A stretch of DNA of 64,000 nt, from positions 248,001-312,000 of the forward strand of contig JAQGEQ010000335.1 of assembly GCA_034620365.1 (NCBI GenBank), read 5' to 3'. Made by a program: the position numbers and the translations under genes. A model generated the notes under the pieces. That model was given only the letters and a program-made list of their open reading frames with translations, did not search any database and was not told the origin of the DNA. Within the stretch, counting starts at the first letter, position 1. Each line of letters starts with the position of its first letter. Below, piece by piece: positions 1 through 11,139 of the stretch. The stretch comes from Pegea sp. RAD2-039. Taxonomy: Eukaryota > Chordata > Thaliacea > Salpida > Salpidae.

Positions 1-17
1 TCCTAAATATGATAACA

Positions 18-165
18 GTTTAACTGGATTTAGATAACAAATTTAGAAGCAAACATTTTATCAGATCTTCATCTTTTTGTTTATCAATAACTACTTCTTT
101 TGAAGGACTTTTGGTAACATTATCATCAGTTACTGAGAAAGTTTCAAGTTTTGGCGATGTCAAAA
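18..165 (-). CDS. possible 3' terminal exon of an unidentified gene
   Basis: The minus strand is open across this stretch and ends at a TAA near position 18. It encodes a charged, lysine- and aspartate-rich segment ending in LLLNLLSKSS. Possible acceptor AGs lie near 140-165. No domain is recognisable, and the rest of the gene would have to lie to the right or has been lost. This could equally be chance open frame in AT-rich DNA, so it is recorded only as a possibility. Confidence 0.15.
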
Positions 166-269
166 ATTATAAAATAAATGATTTCAGATAAATGTATTTA
201 AATATATATATATTGATTAGATATAGAAAGTTATAAATTGCAAAAAATGAAGACTAATAATAATCTTAT

Positions 270-635
270 TTATGGTAATTTGATTTTTTTATTCATGGTA
301 ACAAAAACTCGATAACAAGATCGAGAAATTATAGCAAATAGACCAGATCGTCTTCTAAACCCAAAAAATATGCTTACTAATCGACGTTGAAGTACCAAGT
401 GATGCAAATGTAAGTAAAAAGGTACTACTTGATATTGAAGTACCAAGTGGTGCAAATGTAAGTATGCTTTTACACATTTTACGCAAACAACTTTTACTGT
501 CAAATATCCCCCACAAACTAAGCATCGCATTAACCGAGGCCTCACTGCAATTAACTTTGTTCCACTTCTAACTGTTCTTGGTTTATAAACAACAGCTGGT
601 GATGCACTCTTTAACATCTTTAATTTTAGTTTCAA
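270..635 (-). CDS. possible exon with a zinc-ribbon-like CxxC...CxxC motif
   Basis: A 121-codon open frame on the minus strand contains CLVCGG followed by CVKC, an arrangement seen in zinc ribbons. Downstream it holds a doubled YLHLHHLVLQ segment produced by the 48-bp-period repeat at 387-464. The repeat lies inside the frame, and clear splice sites are missing. I do not recognise a family. It may be a decayed exon or a chance frame. Confidence 0.2.
   Translation of the reverse strand: MKLKLKMLKSASPAVVYKPRTVRSGTKLIAVRPRLMRCLVCGGYLTVKVVCVKCVKAYLHLHHLVLQYQVVPFYLHLHHLVLQRRLVSIFFGFRRRSGLFAIISRSCYRVFVTMNKKIKLP
387..464. repeat. two-copy tandem repeat, 30-bp unit, 48-bp period
   Basis: Positions 387-416 and 435-464 are near-identical 30-bp units that differ at one base (gatgc versus ggtgc) and are separated by 18 bp. 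Each unit ends in a donor-like gtaagta on the plus strand. Confidence 0.8.
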
Positions 636-639
636 AATG

Positions 640-2318
640 ATAAATGAGTTAAATATTGTTACAGGGTTAAGTTTTTGAACAGATTTTAAATTTGATACTT
701 TACAATTTACTTTTGTATTTGTTTTTACAGAAGAAATATCTATAGAAATATCTTAAGGTAACCTAGAGGTATTTCTTGGACGATGCTAACTGCTATAATT
801 TGCAAAGAACAAAGTTTGTCGGTGAATTTGTCAAGAAATTTCATGATTAGTAAAAACACTGTTTGTTAATTTACTTTTTGATAAAATTAATCTAAAACTA
901 ACTACAAAAGATTGGTCTCGACCTGTCAAAGCAACGTGGTCTGATATTCAAGTTCCTCTCTAGTTTAAATTACAGAAAAGGGAAATAGGTATGTCAGTCA
1001 TCAATCAAACTTACTATGTAACTTGGTCAGCATTGAGAATCAATAAACGTGTAACTTCATTTTGTATTTTTACAGTAATATATTTTAGTAAGAGGTATAG
1101 TTGATTAACAATAATTAATTTTTCTTATAAGAGTTTCTATGAGGCTATAAAGTATTCAGGAATTGTGCAAAAATGAAAGTCCATGGTCGTATATGTTTGC
1201 AGCTGTAACTTTTTCAAATATTATCAGAGATTTATAGTAGTAAGTGAATATGCTGGAAGCATAAAGTTTGAAAGGTGGTAATTACTTCAGTTTTTTGATG
1301 TCACAGCTTCGTATTCGAAAGCTGATGAAAGCATTACATTAAGAAAGTTTAGTTTAATAAGCTCATATCAATGTAAGATGGTTTACTAAATTATTTGATA
1401 AAGAAAGTAAGAATTTCGAAATAAAGACTATAGAAACTATCATGATGATTATCTAGGTTAAAATTCAATCAATTGTCTAAAGTTATTTTATTTCCACAAA
1501 TATTTCTCTTTGTTTAATAAATTAGTGGTTAGATTTACCTCCACAGTTTATAAAACCTAATAATTGACTAGTTTAAAATTTCAAGTCATTTTAGTGTAAC
1601 CCACTAATATCCTTCTAATAATAATGAAAGTTTTAGAAAAGTAATATTTTTTACTTTTTATAAAATTTATCGTATTTGGGTCATAAGATAAAATTTTAAA
1701 GAAATAATAATGAAATTAAAATAAAATATTTGGAAAGTAGTTGGAAAAGATTCTGTTGAAGTAGTTAATAATCAATTGTAAACTAAAATGAGTTTTTTAA
1801 AGACGTTTCAGTGTTCACTTTCAGTAAAAGTTTAATTTTGACATTTGTATTTAGGAAATATTGATATTAGTTATTGTTATAAAACATTTCAGTTTAAACG
1901 AAACTGACAAATAATTTCAAAACGTTTAATAATTCATGCTTTTACAACCCACATTTATATAAATAATGAAATTTTAAAGTTAAGAAATGATTATTATCAA
2001 ACAACTATACAAAGAATTAGGTTTCAGTTTATCTAAGAATCATTTTTCTATCATTGTTCATTATTAAATGTCAACCAGAATGTTTATCTTAAAACAGCCG
2101 AAAATTGAAGAAAATAAACTTCAAGAATTTTTAAATAAATGTTTTACTACTAATTAGATGGAATAACAACGAATTGGAGAAAAGTTAAATCGATTGTATA
2201 TAAAGATGTGGTTTATAAAATTAAGATAGATTACAACTTTGTCTTCAAAGATACAAAATGTTTATACTTGATAAAGAGTAATGTTTCCTATCGAACGCTG
2301 AAGTTATCTTTCCAAACT
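640..2318. other. gene-poor AT-rich stretch
   Basis: I see no supportable exon, RNA gene or recognisable transposon here. The sequence is low in GC, with frequent stops in all frames. Confidence 0.6.
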
Positions 2319-2560
2319 GTGGATGAATATAGTTGTTTCAAAAAAATGTGTAATAGTAAACCATGAAAGAAAATTCATATCCAATGGTCTCGAATCTACT
2401 TTTCCATATAATTGAGATTTGTATAATAAAGTTTAAAGCTCTATGGTAAATTTCAATACAGCAAGTATCACTTTCTTTCTATCTACATAGCTTCCAAAGT
2501 TCACTATAAAAAAAGATTATTCCAACTGTTTAATAATTAATTTGTCAAAGTTTTATTACT
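2319..2560 (+). repeat. direct repeat, copy 1 (non-coding)
   Basis: This block shares long runs with 3231-3480, including tggatgaatatagttgtttc, a second run covering the ccatgaaagaaaattcatat part, and a later stretch around ctacatagctt. Spacing between copies is about 912 bp. Identity is high in the first 75 bp and falls off afterwards. It is an old local duplication or two copies of an unidentified interspersed repeat. No protein is encoded. Confidence 0.75.
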
Positions 2561-3230
2561 TATTGTCATTATTTAATGATAACAAATGTGTTTAGATTAT
2601 TTTATAAGTTTAGGTGAAAACAAATACTTAAAAATTTGATACAAATATTTATAACATTTCTAATGTCAAAAAAGCTACCTAAAAAACACAAATAAATTTG
2701 TTAATGGAAATGGTCTATAACTTCTCTCCAAGCAAACTGACCTTTTGTTCCTAAATAAGTCTTGGCCATCAGATAAAATATTGAGTTCAATAATATGTCC
2801 CCCTGGGTATGATGTCGTCGGGCATTATCATAGAGACACTAGAGTAGTTGGTATCTGCTACTTTATAATAGTGACTTAAAGGTTGAACAGTTCGATATAA
2901 AGTTAGGTTATTTCCAATATTCCTGGAAACAGTTTTTAAACCATTTATGTTGATCTCTTTAACTTATTACCTGGAGCAAAATTTATCAGTATTAATATCC
3001 CTTCTTTAACGTTTCACAATGGACTATTATTGAACTAACCTGAATCAGCTAAAAAGTCATCTGAAAGTCTTTTAAGCTTGTCTTGTTTTTGATAAATACA
3101 AGTGCAAACTTCTTTTATATTCTCATAGCTGGTCTAAGCAAAGTTTATAGTGATTTTATTCACAATTATCTGATTTAAACTTTGATATTTGCCTTTAATA
3201 GTTTCCACGTCAGGTTAACTTGTTGTTTAA

Positions 3231-3480
3231 TGTGGATGAATATAGTTGTTTCAAAAAAAGGTGTAATAGTAAACCATGAAAGAAAATTCATATGTATTGA
3301 TCTCGAATTTACTTTTCATATCATAAACATCTATATAATAGACCTCTATTGTAATTTCAATAAATGTATATATAATTGAATTTCAATAGAGAAAGTATCA
3401 ATTTCTTTCCATCTACATAGCTTATAAAGTTCAGCAGAAATTCTTTCAGTTGTTTAATAGTTAATTTGTCAGCGTTTTCT
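3231..3480 (+). repeat. direct repeat, copy 2 (non-coding)
   Basis: Second member of the pair with 2319-2560, in the same orientation. The homologous core covers the first ~75 bp and resumes around the ctacatagctt segment near 3412. The short open frame across it has no family features. Confidence 0.75.
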
Positions 3481-3489
3481 TTAAATTTT

Positions 3490-4730
3490 TGAATAAATTA
3501 AATAATTGTTTGACTTTATTGTTGTAACTAATAAAAGATAATCCCTTTAATAATCTCTTCAGCGACTTTTCACCAGCCAACTCATGATAGCATCATGAAG
3601 CTTATTTCGGCTCACCAATAACATCATTAATGTCAATAGAAGCCGAAATCAGCATCTGCATCAGTAGGACACCAAGTATTTAAGTGTAAGTGTTTTGAGA
3701 ACAAATTCAATTTGTTTGTTTCATCTAAATATCAATTTGATGAAATCAAAATATGCAAAATATCCTCAGCAAAAAGGCAGCCATGATCTTTGGAGATTCT
3801 TGGCTTTTACTTCAAGTCAAATTTTGTTGAAGTTAATAAAAACTGTTTTAACATCAGCAAAAGTCCCAAAAATATTTGCTCAATCAATTATAAAATAATC
3901 TTTAATCACAATTTCTATTAAAATTTTCCCAATTCTGCAGATATAAATTAACCAACGTCGGATGACAGGTTTGAATCAGAATTGGCCGAGATAAGTGTTA
4001 ATTAATCCACATTTAATGCAGAACCATTTAAACCCAATTGATTTTAACCGGATGTTTTCAATTTTTTTAAGCTTACACTAGAACAGACGAAATAAATCTA
4101 AGAGGCGCAATTATTACATTCTTTTGAGAGAAAGTTTAATTTTAAGTTAAAACATAATATTGTAAATTGTCTTTTAAATCAAGAAATCTGAAAATTAAAA
4201 ACAAATTTCTGGTTGAAAATATAATTAAGTTAAAAACAAATGTTTACAGACAAATAAAAGTAGCTGGAAGATTGTTAGCTAGTAAATGTCCTCAAGTTCT
4301 CTCAAAAAGAAATCTGTAACTTAATCAACAGTTGTTTTTTCAATTATAAGGTGGTAGAAGATGCAAGAAAAACCAAGTGCTGTAAAAGTGATCTTCATTC
4401 TTTACTTTTCTATTTTAAATCTTAGATTGTTAAGAAATGTTTTAGTTATACAGAACTTGTTATTATTAGAGAAAGAATTGTTAAAAACTTGATGAACTTT
4501 CATTCCTAAATAAAACAAGAAACAAAAAAGATCTGAATTGATGAACAAAATAAATCTCTAAATTCTAACAAACCTTTTTATATTTTGTAATTTATCAAAC
4601 AATTAAAAAACATGAAAATATTCATGAAAGAACATTTTGATTTTATTCTAAATGTTTTTGAAAATAAACACGACCTCAAAAGCAACTTTATACTGAAAAT
4701 AAGCTTCACAGCAATCTACTAGTAAAATTT
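3490..4730. other. gene-poor stretch left of the KLHL gene
   Basis: No exon or RNA gene is supportable. This is downstream flank of the KLHL gene, which is transcribed leftward and ends at 4736. An AATAAA on the minus strand overlaps its stop codon. Confidence 0.55.
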
Positions 4731-4735
4731 ATTTA

Positions 4736-7610
4736 TTAAAATGGGAAATTTTCACATATGTCAGGTACATATGGTTGATAGGTGACTATGACATGATTAA
4801 TCCATTCATTCGTTCTTGCAACTTCTTTCCATTCATTTGTTACTTCATTGTAACATTCGACAATTTCTAAATAACATTCTTGACCTACATTTTCTTCTTC
4901 ATAATCAACTTCGGGTAAACTTCCTGAAACAATCAACAAGCTCATCACAATTATGCAAATTATTGTAAACATCATAAACATTTTATTAAAAAGTTTTTCA
5001 ATTCCAAACATAAGAAAAGTTTTACCAAAAACATAAATCTTCTTATTAAAGACAACAGCTTTTGGATCTTCTCTTGCATATTTCATACTTGCTACAAACT
5101 CCCAATTATCATTGAGGACATCGTATCTTTCAACAGTCTTTAAATCTTTTTCTTCTTCATTTAAACCACCAATGGCGTAGATATAGTTGCCAAGCGTGAC
5201 TACAGCTTTAATGATTTTAGAATTAGTTATCGTCATAAGATCAAAACGTCACCGTGACGTCATCAGCAAGTACCTAGATGGCTTCGACGTGTCAACATCG
5301 ATTTTGCAGAACTCCATTCGTCCCTCTGTGGATCATATTTCTCTACACGAGCAACTGGGATAAAGAGTTCTTCGTCACCACCGACAACATACAACATCCG
5401 GTTGAAGACAGCACAACCGAAAGAGTAACGATATCTATATAATGAAGCTCTTTGCGTCCATTTATCAGTGATCGGATCGTATCTGGAAATAACATAATAG
5501 TTTTTGGAAAATGAAGTTTTGGTTGAAATGTCATTTCATCACTCACTTCATCAATCTAATTTTATTACCACCTTGAAAAAGATACAGTTCATTTTCAATA
5601 ACTCCTAATCTCGGCCAACACAATTTATCGTCTAAACTTTTGCACTTCTTCCACTCATTTGAAATTGGATCGTATCTAGAAATGTGATGACGTCATATTT
5701 AGTTTGCAATGATGATGTCATCATTTGCTTCATGCTTCTAACCTTTCCATATCACCATTCCACTTTAAAATATAAATGAAACCGTTGATGACAACAGATC
5801 TTAAATTCATTGGAAGACCTATCTTTGGAAGTTTAAACCAAACATATGTTTCAGACAAACGGAACTTTTGACTTTCCAAAGATTTCTCATCAGATCTACC
5901 GGATCCATCAATGACGTACATCACCTGTGACGTCATATGTCAGTGGTTGAAGTGAAAAGTATTTAATTAAATAATCTTACCTGCCGAATATCAAGTTGTC
6001 TTGGCTTACTTTCAATTGGTATGTAAGCTTTGAGGTCATCGAGGACCTTGTTGAGATATTCATAACAAGTATCTCTAATTACATCACAACTTTCTAATTT
6101 CATCGAAATAAATTTTGGTTTTATCAAATGGCATCGTACCTAGAGAAATCATAATTTTATACTCATAAGTCTACAACTTTATAGTTTCTAGATACTTACG
6201 TTCTTAATTAAGTTATTTAAGTAATGTTTTCTTGAAGTTAAATCATATTTGATCCAATTTAAGAGAGCATTGAATATTTGGGATTCACAAATCACATGAA
6301 GCTCATCTTTAGAAATTATTTTAGAAATTACAGAGTCTGGTTGTAATTTGAATTCTTCACTTTTTGAAATCTGGTAAATATCTTGAGATCAATCAAAAAG
6401 TTTTTCTTATTAAATATGAAAAGAACAAAATCAGTAGAAATAACGAAGCAAGGAAATATTTCATAAATATTTAAGTTTGATGAAGTAGAAAAAATCTTTC
6501 TACTTAAAATGTTTTAGCCAAGAAAATAACATTTCTCTATTTTCTTACTTCTATAAAGTTTTTTCCAATAAATTTTTCTATTTTTGTTGAAAGCTCCAAA
6601 AATCCATAATTCTCAGTAAATGTTGAAAATCCAATACAGTTGGAAATTTCAATTTGACTTTCCAAAAAGCTGTATTTGATAAAGTAAAGTTACAAAAAAC
6701 TATTGAAAGAAACTGATTTATAAAACTAGCTTACTTGCAACATAAATTCTCTAAACCAGTTATTTGATACATGGAATTTGCAATCATCAGTTTCTTAACA
6801 TTTTCTTCATTTATTTGTATTTCGTTTGAGTAAATGTATTCTAGAAGATCAGAGAATACATTTGGGTCAACCTCATTTAAGGTAACTTCTCCCGAATATG
6901 ATTCTTTTAATCCACCTTAATAAATTCAAATAGTTTTTTGTTCATATATTCAGTTATTTTACAACTGAAGTTGAATCTTGAATCTAACTTACGACAAAAC
7001 ATAGCTTCAAAATAAGGTGAAGCAGCAACTAATATTACTTTGTGACAACTGAAACTTCTTTCCAAACCATCCAAATTTACTTTGATGGTGACATCACATA
7101 GCTGAGAAGTTTGACGAAAACCATTTAGTTTCAATCGAAGTTTTGTACAATTATCAACTTCCGAAACTTCATCTCTAAAAACATCAAAAGTATAATTTAC
7201 TTTAGTATCAAATTAAAAATAAAGAATTAGAAGAAACATATAAGTTAGATAAAAATAAAAAAGTGAATAAATAAAATCACAAATACTTATTTCAGTTCTT
7301 AAATTTTTAAATAAATAAAACAATAAAATTTAAATTCTTCTAAATCATTTAGTAACACAAAAATAACTCTAAAACAAATTAGAAAAATAATAATTGCAAG
7401 TTAAAATTGATAAAATTTAATTATTTATCTTTTTAGATGCAACATAAATAATTTTTCTAATCTGTGTTTATTTTAAATAAAAAGTGAATTTAAAGTAACT
7501 TTACTTAGCGAACAATTTTAAGTCAAGACACAAAATTCTACTAACTTTTTATCATCTGTAGGTGGCATAATTGAATCAAAAGCAACTTTGCTATTTGATC
7601 TATCAACCAT
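4736..7610 (-). CDS. BTB-BACK-Kelch protein (KLHL family), 588 aa, 11 exons
   Basis: KLHL proteins usually serve as substrate adaptors of Cullin-3 ubiquitin ligases. Exons: 7546-7610, 6993-7174, 6735-6915, 6549-6669, 6200-6370, 5981-6139, 5743-5924, 5547-5675, 5274-5482, 5026-5205, 4736-4923; all phases agree, 1,767 bp. The BTB domain (about residues 35-140) has QLCDVTIKV, CHKVILVAASPYFEAMF and a YIYSNEI segment. The BACK domain follows, with FLESQIEISNCIGF and FIGKNFIE. The C-terminal half carries five or six kelch blades, with LYVVGG, IYAIGG and YDPITDKW-type motifs. Introns are 56-371 bp. Three introns contain a TGACGTCA octamer. Adaptor function is inferred from the family; the substrate and the vertebrate orthologue are not identifiable by eye. 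Confidence 0.93.
5255..5935. promoter_or_regulatory. three TGACGTCA (CRE-type) octamers in KLHL introns
   Basis: Perfect palindromic octamers lie at 5255-5262, 5688-5695 and 5928-5935. All are intronic, and the last almost abuts the acceptor of the exon that starts at 5924. The octamer is the consensus CREB/ATF site, but regulatory use is not shown. The same octamer is dense in the palindrome at 18-32 kb. Confidence 0.6.
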
Positions 7611-10600
7611 TTTGATGCAATTAACAAGTTTAGAAAATCTACCAACTGTTGATGTTATATAAATGAATTAGTTGATTTAACTAAACAGTTTAAATTTAAA
7701 ACTACCAAATATTTTAAAATATTAAAAATAAAATTAATGGTCTAAGTAAGATAAATACTAAATAATTGCAAAAGAAAAAGGTAAATCAATAAAAGATTAT
7801 TAACTTCTTAAAAATATTTTTATACTAATTTTCCAGAAGTAAATAAATCTTATAATACCAAATTTTAATAGTAAAGCACCTTGCAGGTTTGTATCAAACA
7901 TATTATTATATATGTAAAACTATTGTATATAAATTATTATATAAAATATAATATTAAACAGTGTATATTCAAAAGTCCAGCCATACATAAACTATATTTC
8001 CTGTAATCAATATCATATTTAGTCATCTTTAAATCTTAGATTTCCATAAAATTTGTAAAAGTCATCATGTTTAAAATGGTTATAGGTCTTGATAAAATCA
8101 ACAAAATTTATGGCATATTTAAAATAAACACAATAGTTACACTATTAAAGAAATTTATTAATGTATAACAACAATTGTTATTTGGAAAAAATAACTAATT
8201 ATATAATTTTTCTAGAAACTTATTAAACAGTTTATATTCAGTCATACCAAAGGTATAATACAACTTTATAATTTTACTTTAGGTAAAGTACAAAAGTTGC
8301 AATTATATTAGCTATTTTAACAACATAAAAATTTACTAAAGTTATATACTAAAAAGAATAAAAAATATACTAAAGTTATATACTAAAAGATAAAGATATT
8401 ATAAATAAATATATTTTTTAGCTGATTCTGTTCTTAGAAACAAAAGGTTATTACAGAAAGAATTAGAAAATTCTATTGAAACATTATTTTACAGTTAAAC
8501 AAAAATGTTTAAAACTTCTAAATAATTAATGAACAATTAATCAAATTTTACACCACTAATATACTAAACTGAAATATGTGTGAAGTAGCTTAATATTCAA
8601 AGTAGTATTTAAAAGTCAAATTATAATTATTCAGTTAAAATTATTTATCTAAAGTATGAATTTTCAAAATAAGCAAATACTTTTGCCATTCTAAAATCAT
8701 GTAATGCTTTATAGTTCAGTTGTAACATGAACCTCTTAAAATTATCCTGTAACTATCTCAAAAAGTTTAAAAAACTTATTTTCAAAATCAATACAACAAT
8801 AATAAAGCTGATATTAAACAGTGGTAAAGATATTAGTCAAAAAATAAAACTGAAACACAACACACAATCTCCAAAAATATAATGCGATATGAAATAAGCT
8901 CACTAGAACTTTTCTTCAGTGCGAAATTTCAAAATGTAAAAAATATTCCAAAAAATAAACTCTAGAATGCACGTGATATGTTAATTAAAAATTGGTGCAT
9001 AAAGATTATTTGTGTTGACGCGCTCTCGATTAGTTGACCCGTAAAACCTGCAAACTCATTTAACAGCTGTTTAACAATTTTACATCTATTCATAAATCTT
9101 TATAAGTTAGACAAGATTTTTCAGATTTTATCTAATATTTAGTGTAAATATTTAATGTTATATTGTACAGGATTTACTAAACTATCAATTGTTACATCAT
9201 TTTTTTTAACTTAAGTATGTATAATAGGTCTCTTCTGAGCCTAGTAGTTGGTGGGAAATTTTATTTCGAGAAACTGTTAAAGTTAGATTCATCATTCATT
9301 AACTTCTTTTCTAATCTAAGCAAACTTACATACAAGATTGTATTGGAACTAGTAGCGTGTATTAATATGTTAAGAGAGCATGCCTAGAAGCCTTTTACAA
9401 TTAAAATTAGTGCTGGCAAAAATGTTTTTTAAATATATCTATTGATTGAAATTTCGGATCACTTTGGAGTGGTATGGAAAAACAAACATAAATAATTTTT
9501 ACAAACAACTGAGTAGAAAAAGTAATTATACAAGGATCATAAAACAGAGGCAAGATGTAGGTATCATAATTACTATCAATAGATACTGTTTAAAATTGTA
9601 TTTTTAGTCTTACAAAGTTGTCTTGCACACTTTAAGTCTGACTAAAACTTACACAAGATAAGATAGTAAAAATAAAGATGAAAATCCTTTTTATAATTTG
9701 ATCTGTTACAATTTGGTGTATTAAAGTCGACAAATAATTACAATCAAATTAAATTAATTTACCTTCACTAAGCGATTTTATTTAACTATAGTAAAAATTT
9801 CAAGAAGCAATTTTTAAAAGGAATATAGTTTTTCTAATTCTGTAAAATATCATCTAACTTAGTGCAGTGATATAGCCTTATAATTTTAGTACAATTGTAC
9901 GACTATTTTGAAATAAATCAGTTTCTTTATTTTCTTATAAGATCTATATAACTTTTACTATTTCAATTCTAACTCAATTATTACATTAGTGAATACTTCA
10001 AGTATGTTGGCAAGTTTCATTTCTACTGAATGACTTTTGTTCACTTAAAGTACGTCCAACTTCAAAAAAATACTTTCTTATTATTATTCAGAAAACTTTT
10101 AATTTCAGTTATTATTTAACTAAATTTATAAAAAGTTGGTTTATTTTAGTGTTTTGCAAAATCCTACTTCTTTCAAAAACTCTTTCGAGAGATGATTTAT
10201 TTGAGATCTTTCGAAACCAAACTTGTAACATAAGACATGTCAGGAAACAGAAATTGTAATATTAACTTTAAAACATGTTTGATGAGCTTACGGTTTGATT
10301 TTCACAAATTAACTTGAATTTTAGTGAAATAAATTATTTTTACGTCTTACAATAATAATTATACTAAAGCATCAACCACTTTTTGAAACAATCTTCTCAT
10401 AATTTAAAGTTTTAAACGATTTATCTTTTTGTAAAATTGAAATTAATCGCGACATAAAAAGATCAAATTCCTTTTTATCCACTTTTTATTTTTCTTAGAA
10501 ATTTATTGACAGAACGATTAGAGGTTTATAAAAAAAGAAATAGAAAGGAAAGCAATTTCAAACAAATTCGTATTTTTCCTTGTATTCTGTAGATAATTCA

Positions 10601-11139
10601 CTCACTGTATCTATAAAATGTTTTAGTAGAAACTCTGCATGATAAACAACATTGCATGTAACAGCAATTATTACTAAAATTTATGCTGCTGCATGAGTAA
10701 TCTTACCAATCATTAATATATTTGATAATACAATAGTGCGTTTGAAGAAAAGAACAAAAATGAAACCATACTCATTGATAATTACATTTAAATTCTGAGC
10801 TAATAAAGTCTTAGAAAAATAGCTAAACCGAACATCGTGTTTGATATAATTTTTTGATAGTTTAAACAAACGGAATTCGGTGAACAATTATGAATTTTCT
10901 CAAAGCATTCATCCAAATCTAACAATAAAAGATCATAAAGTTTTATAAATTTTGTAAAACTTTTATTTATTATGAATAATATGCAAAACTTTATGCAAAG
11001 ACTAAAGTATAAATTGAATATTTGATTACACAGCTATAAGCTTGGAATACATTACAAGAAATTGTAAGTACAAAGTCTCAATAATATTAGAAATAAAAAC
11101 TACCCGATATTCAATCTAACTAAATAACTATTTACTTAC
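7611..11139. other. gene-poor region between the KLHL and TSP1/EGF genes
   Basis: This region should hold the KLHL promoter (right of 7610) and the missing 3' end of the TSP1/EGF gene (left of 11,140). I found no further EGF, TSP1, membrane or other recognisable exon. A short frame after an AG near 11,071 could complete the TSP1/EGF frame, but the evidence is too thin to call it. No RNA gene was seen. Confidence 0.5.

Noticed and set aside
4924-5025. Hydrophobic segment that looks like a membrane helix in the last part of the KLHL frame
   Set aside because: It is an in-frame intron with GTAAAA donor and TTTCAG acceptor; removing it joins VFG to GSLPEV and completes the kelch blade.
10681-10887. 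68-codon frame considered as a downstream exon of the TSP1/EGF gene
   Set aside because: No EGF, TSP1 or membrane features and no convincing phase-1 acceptor.
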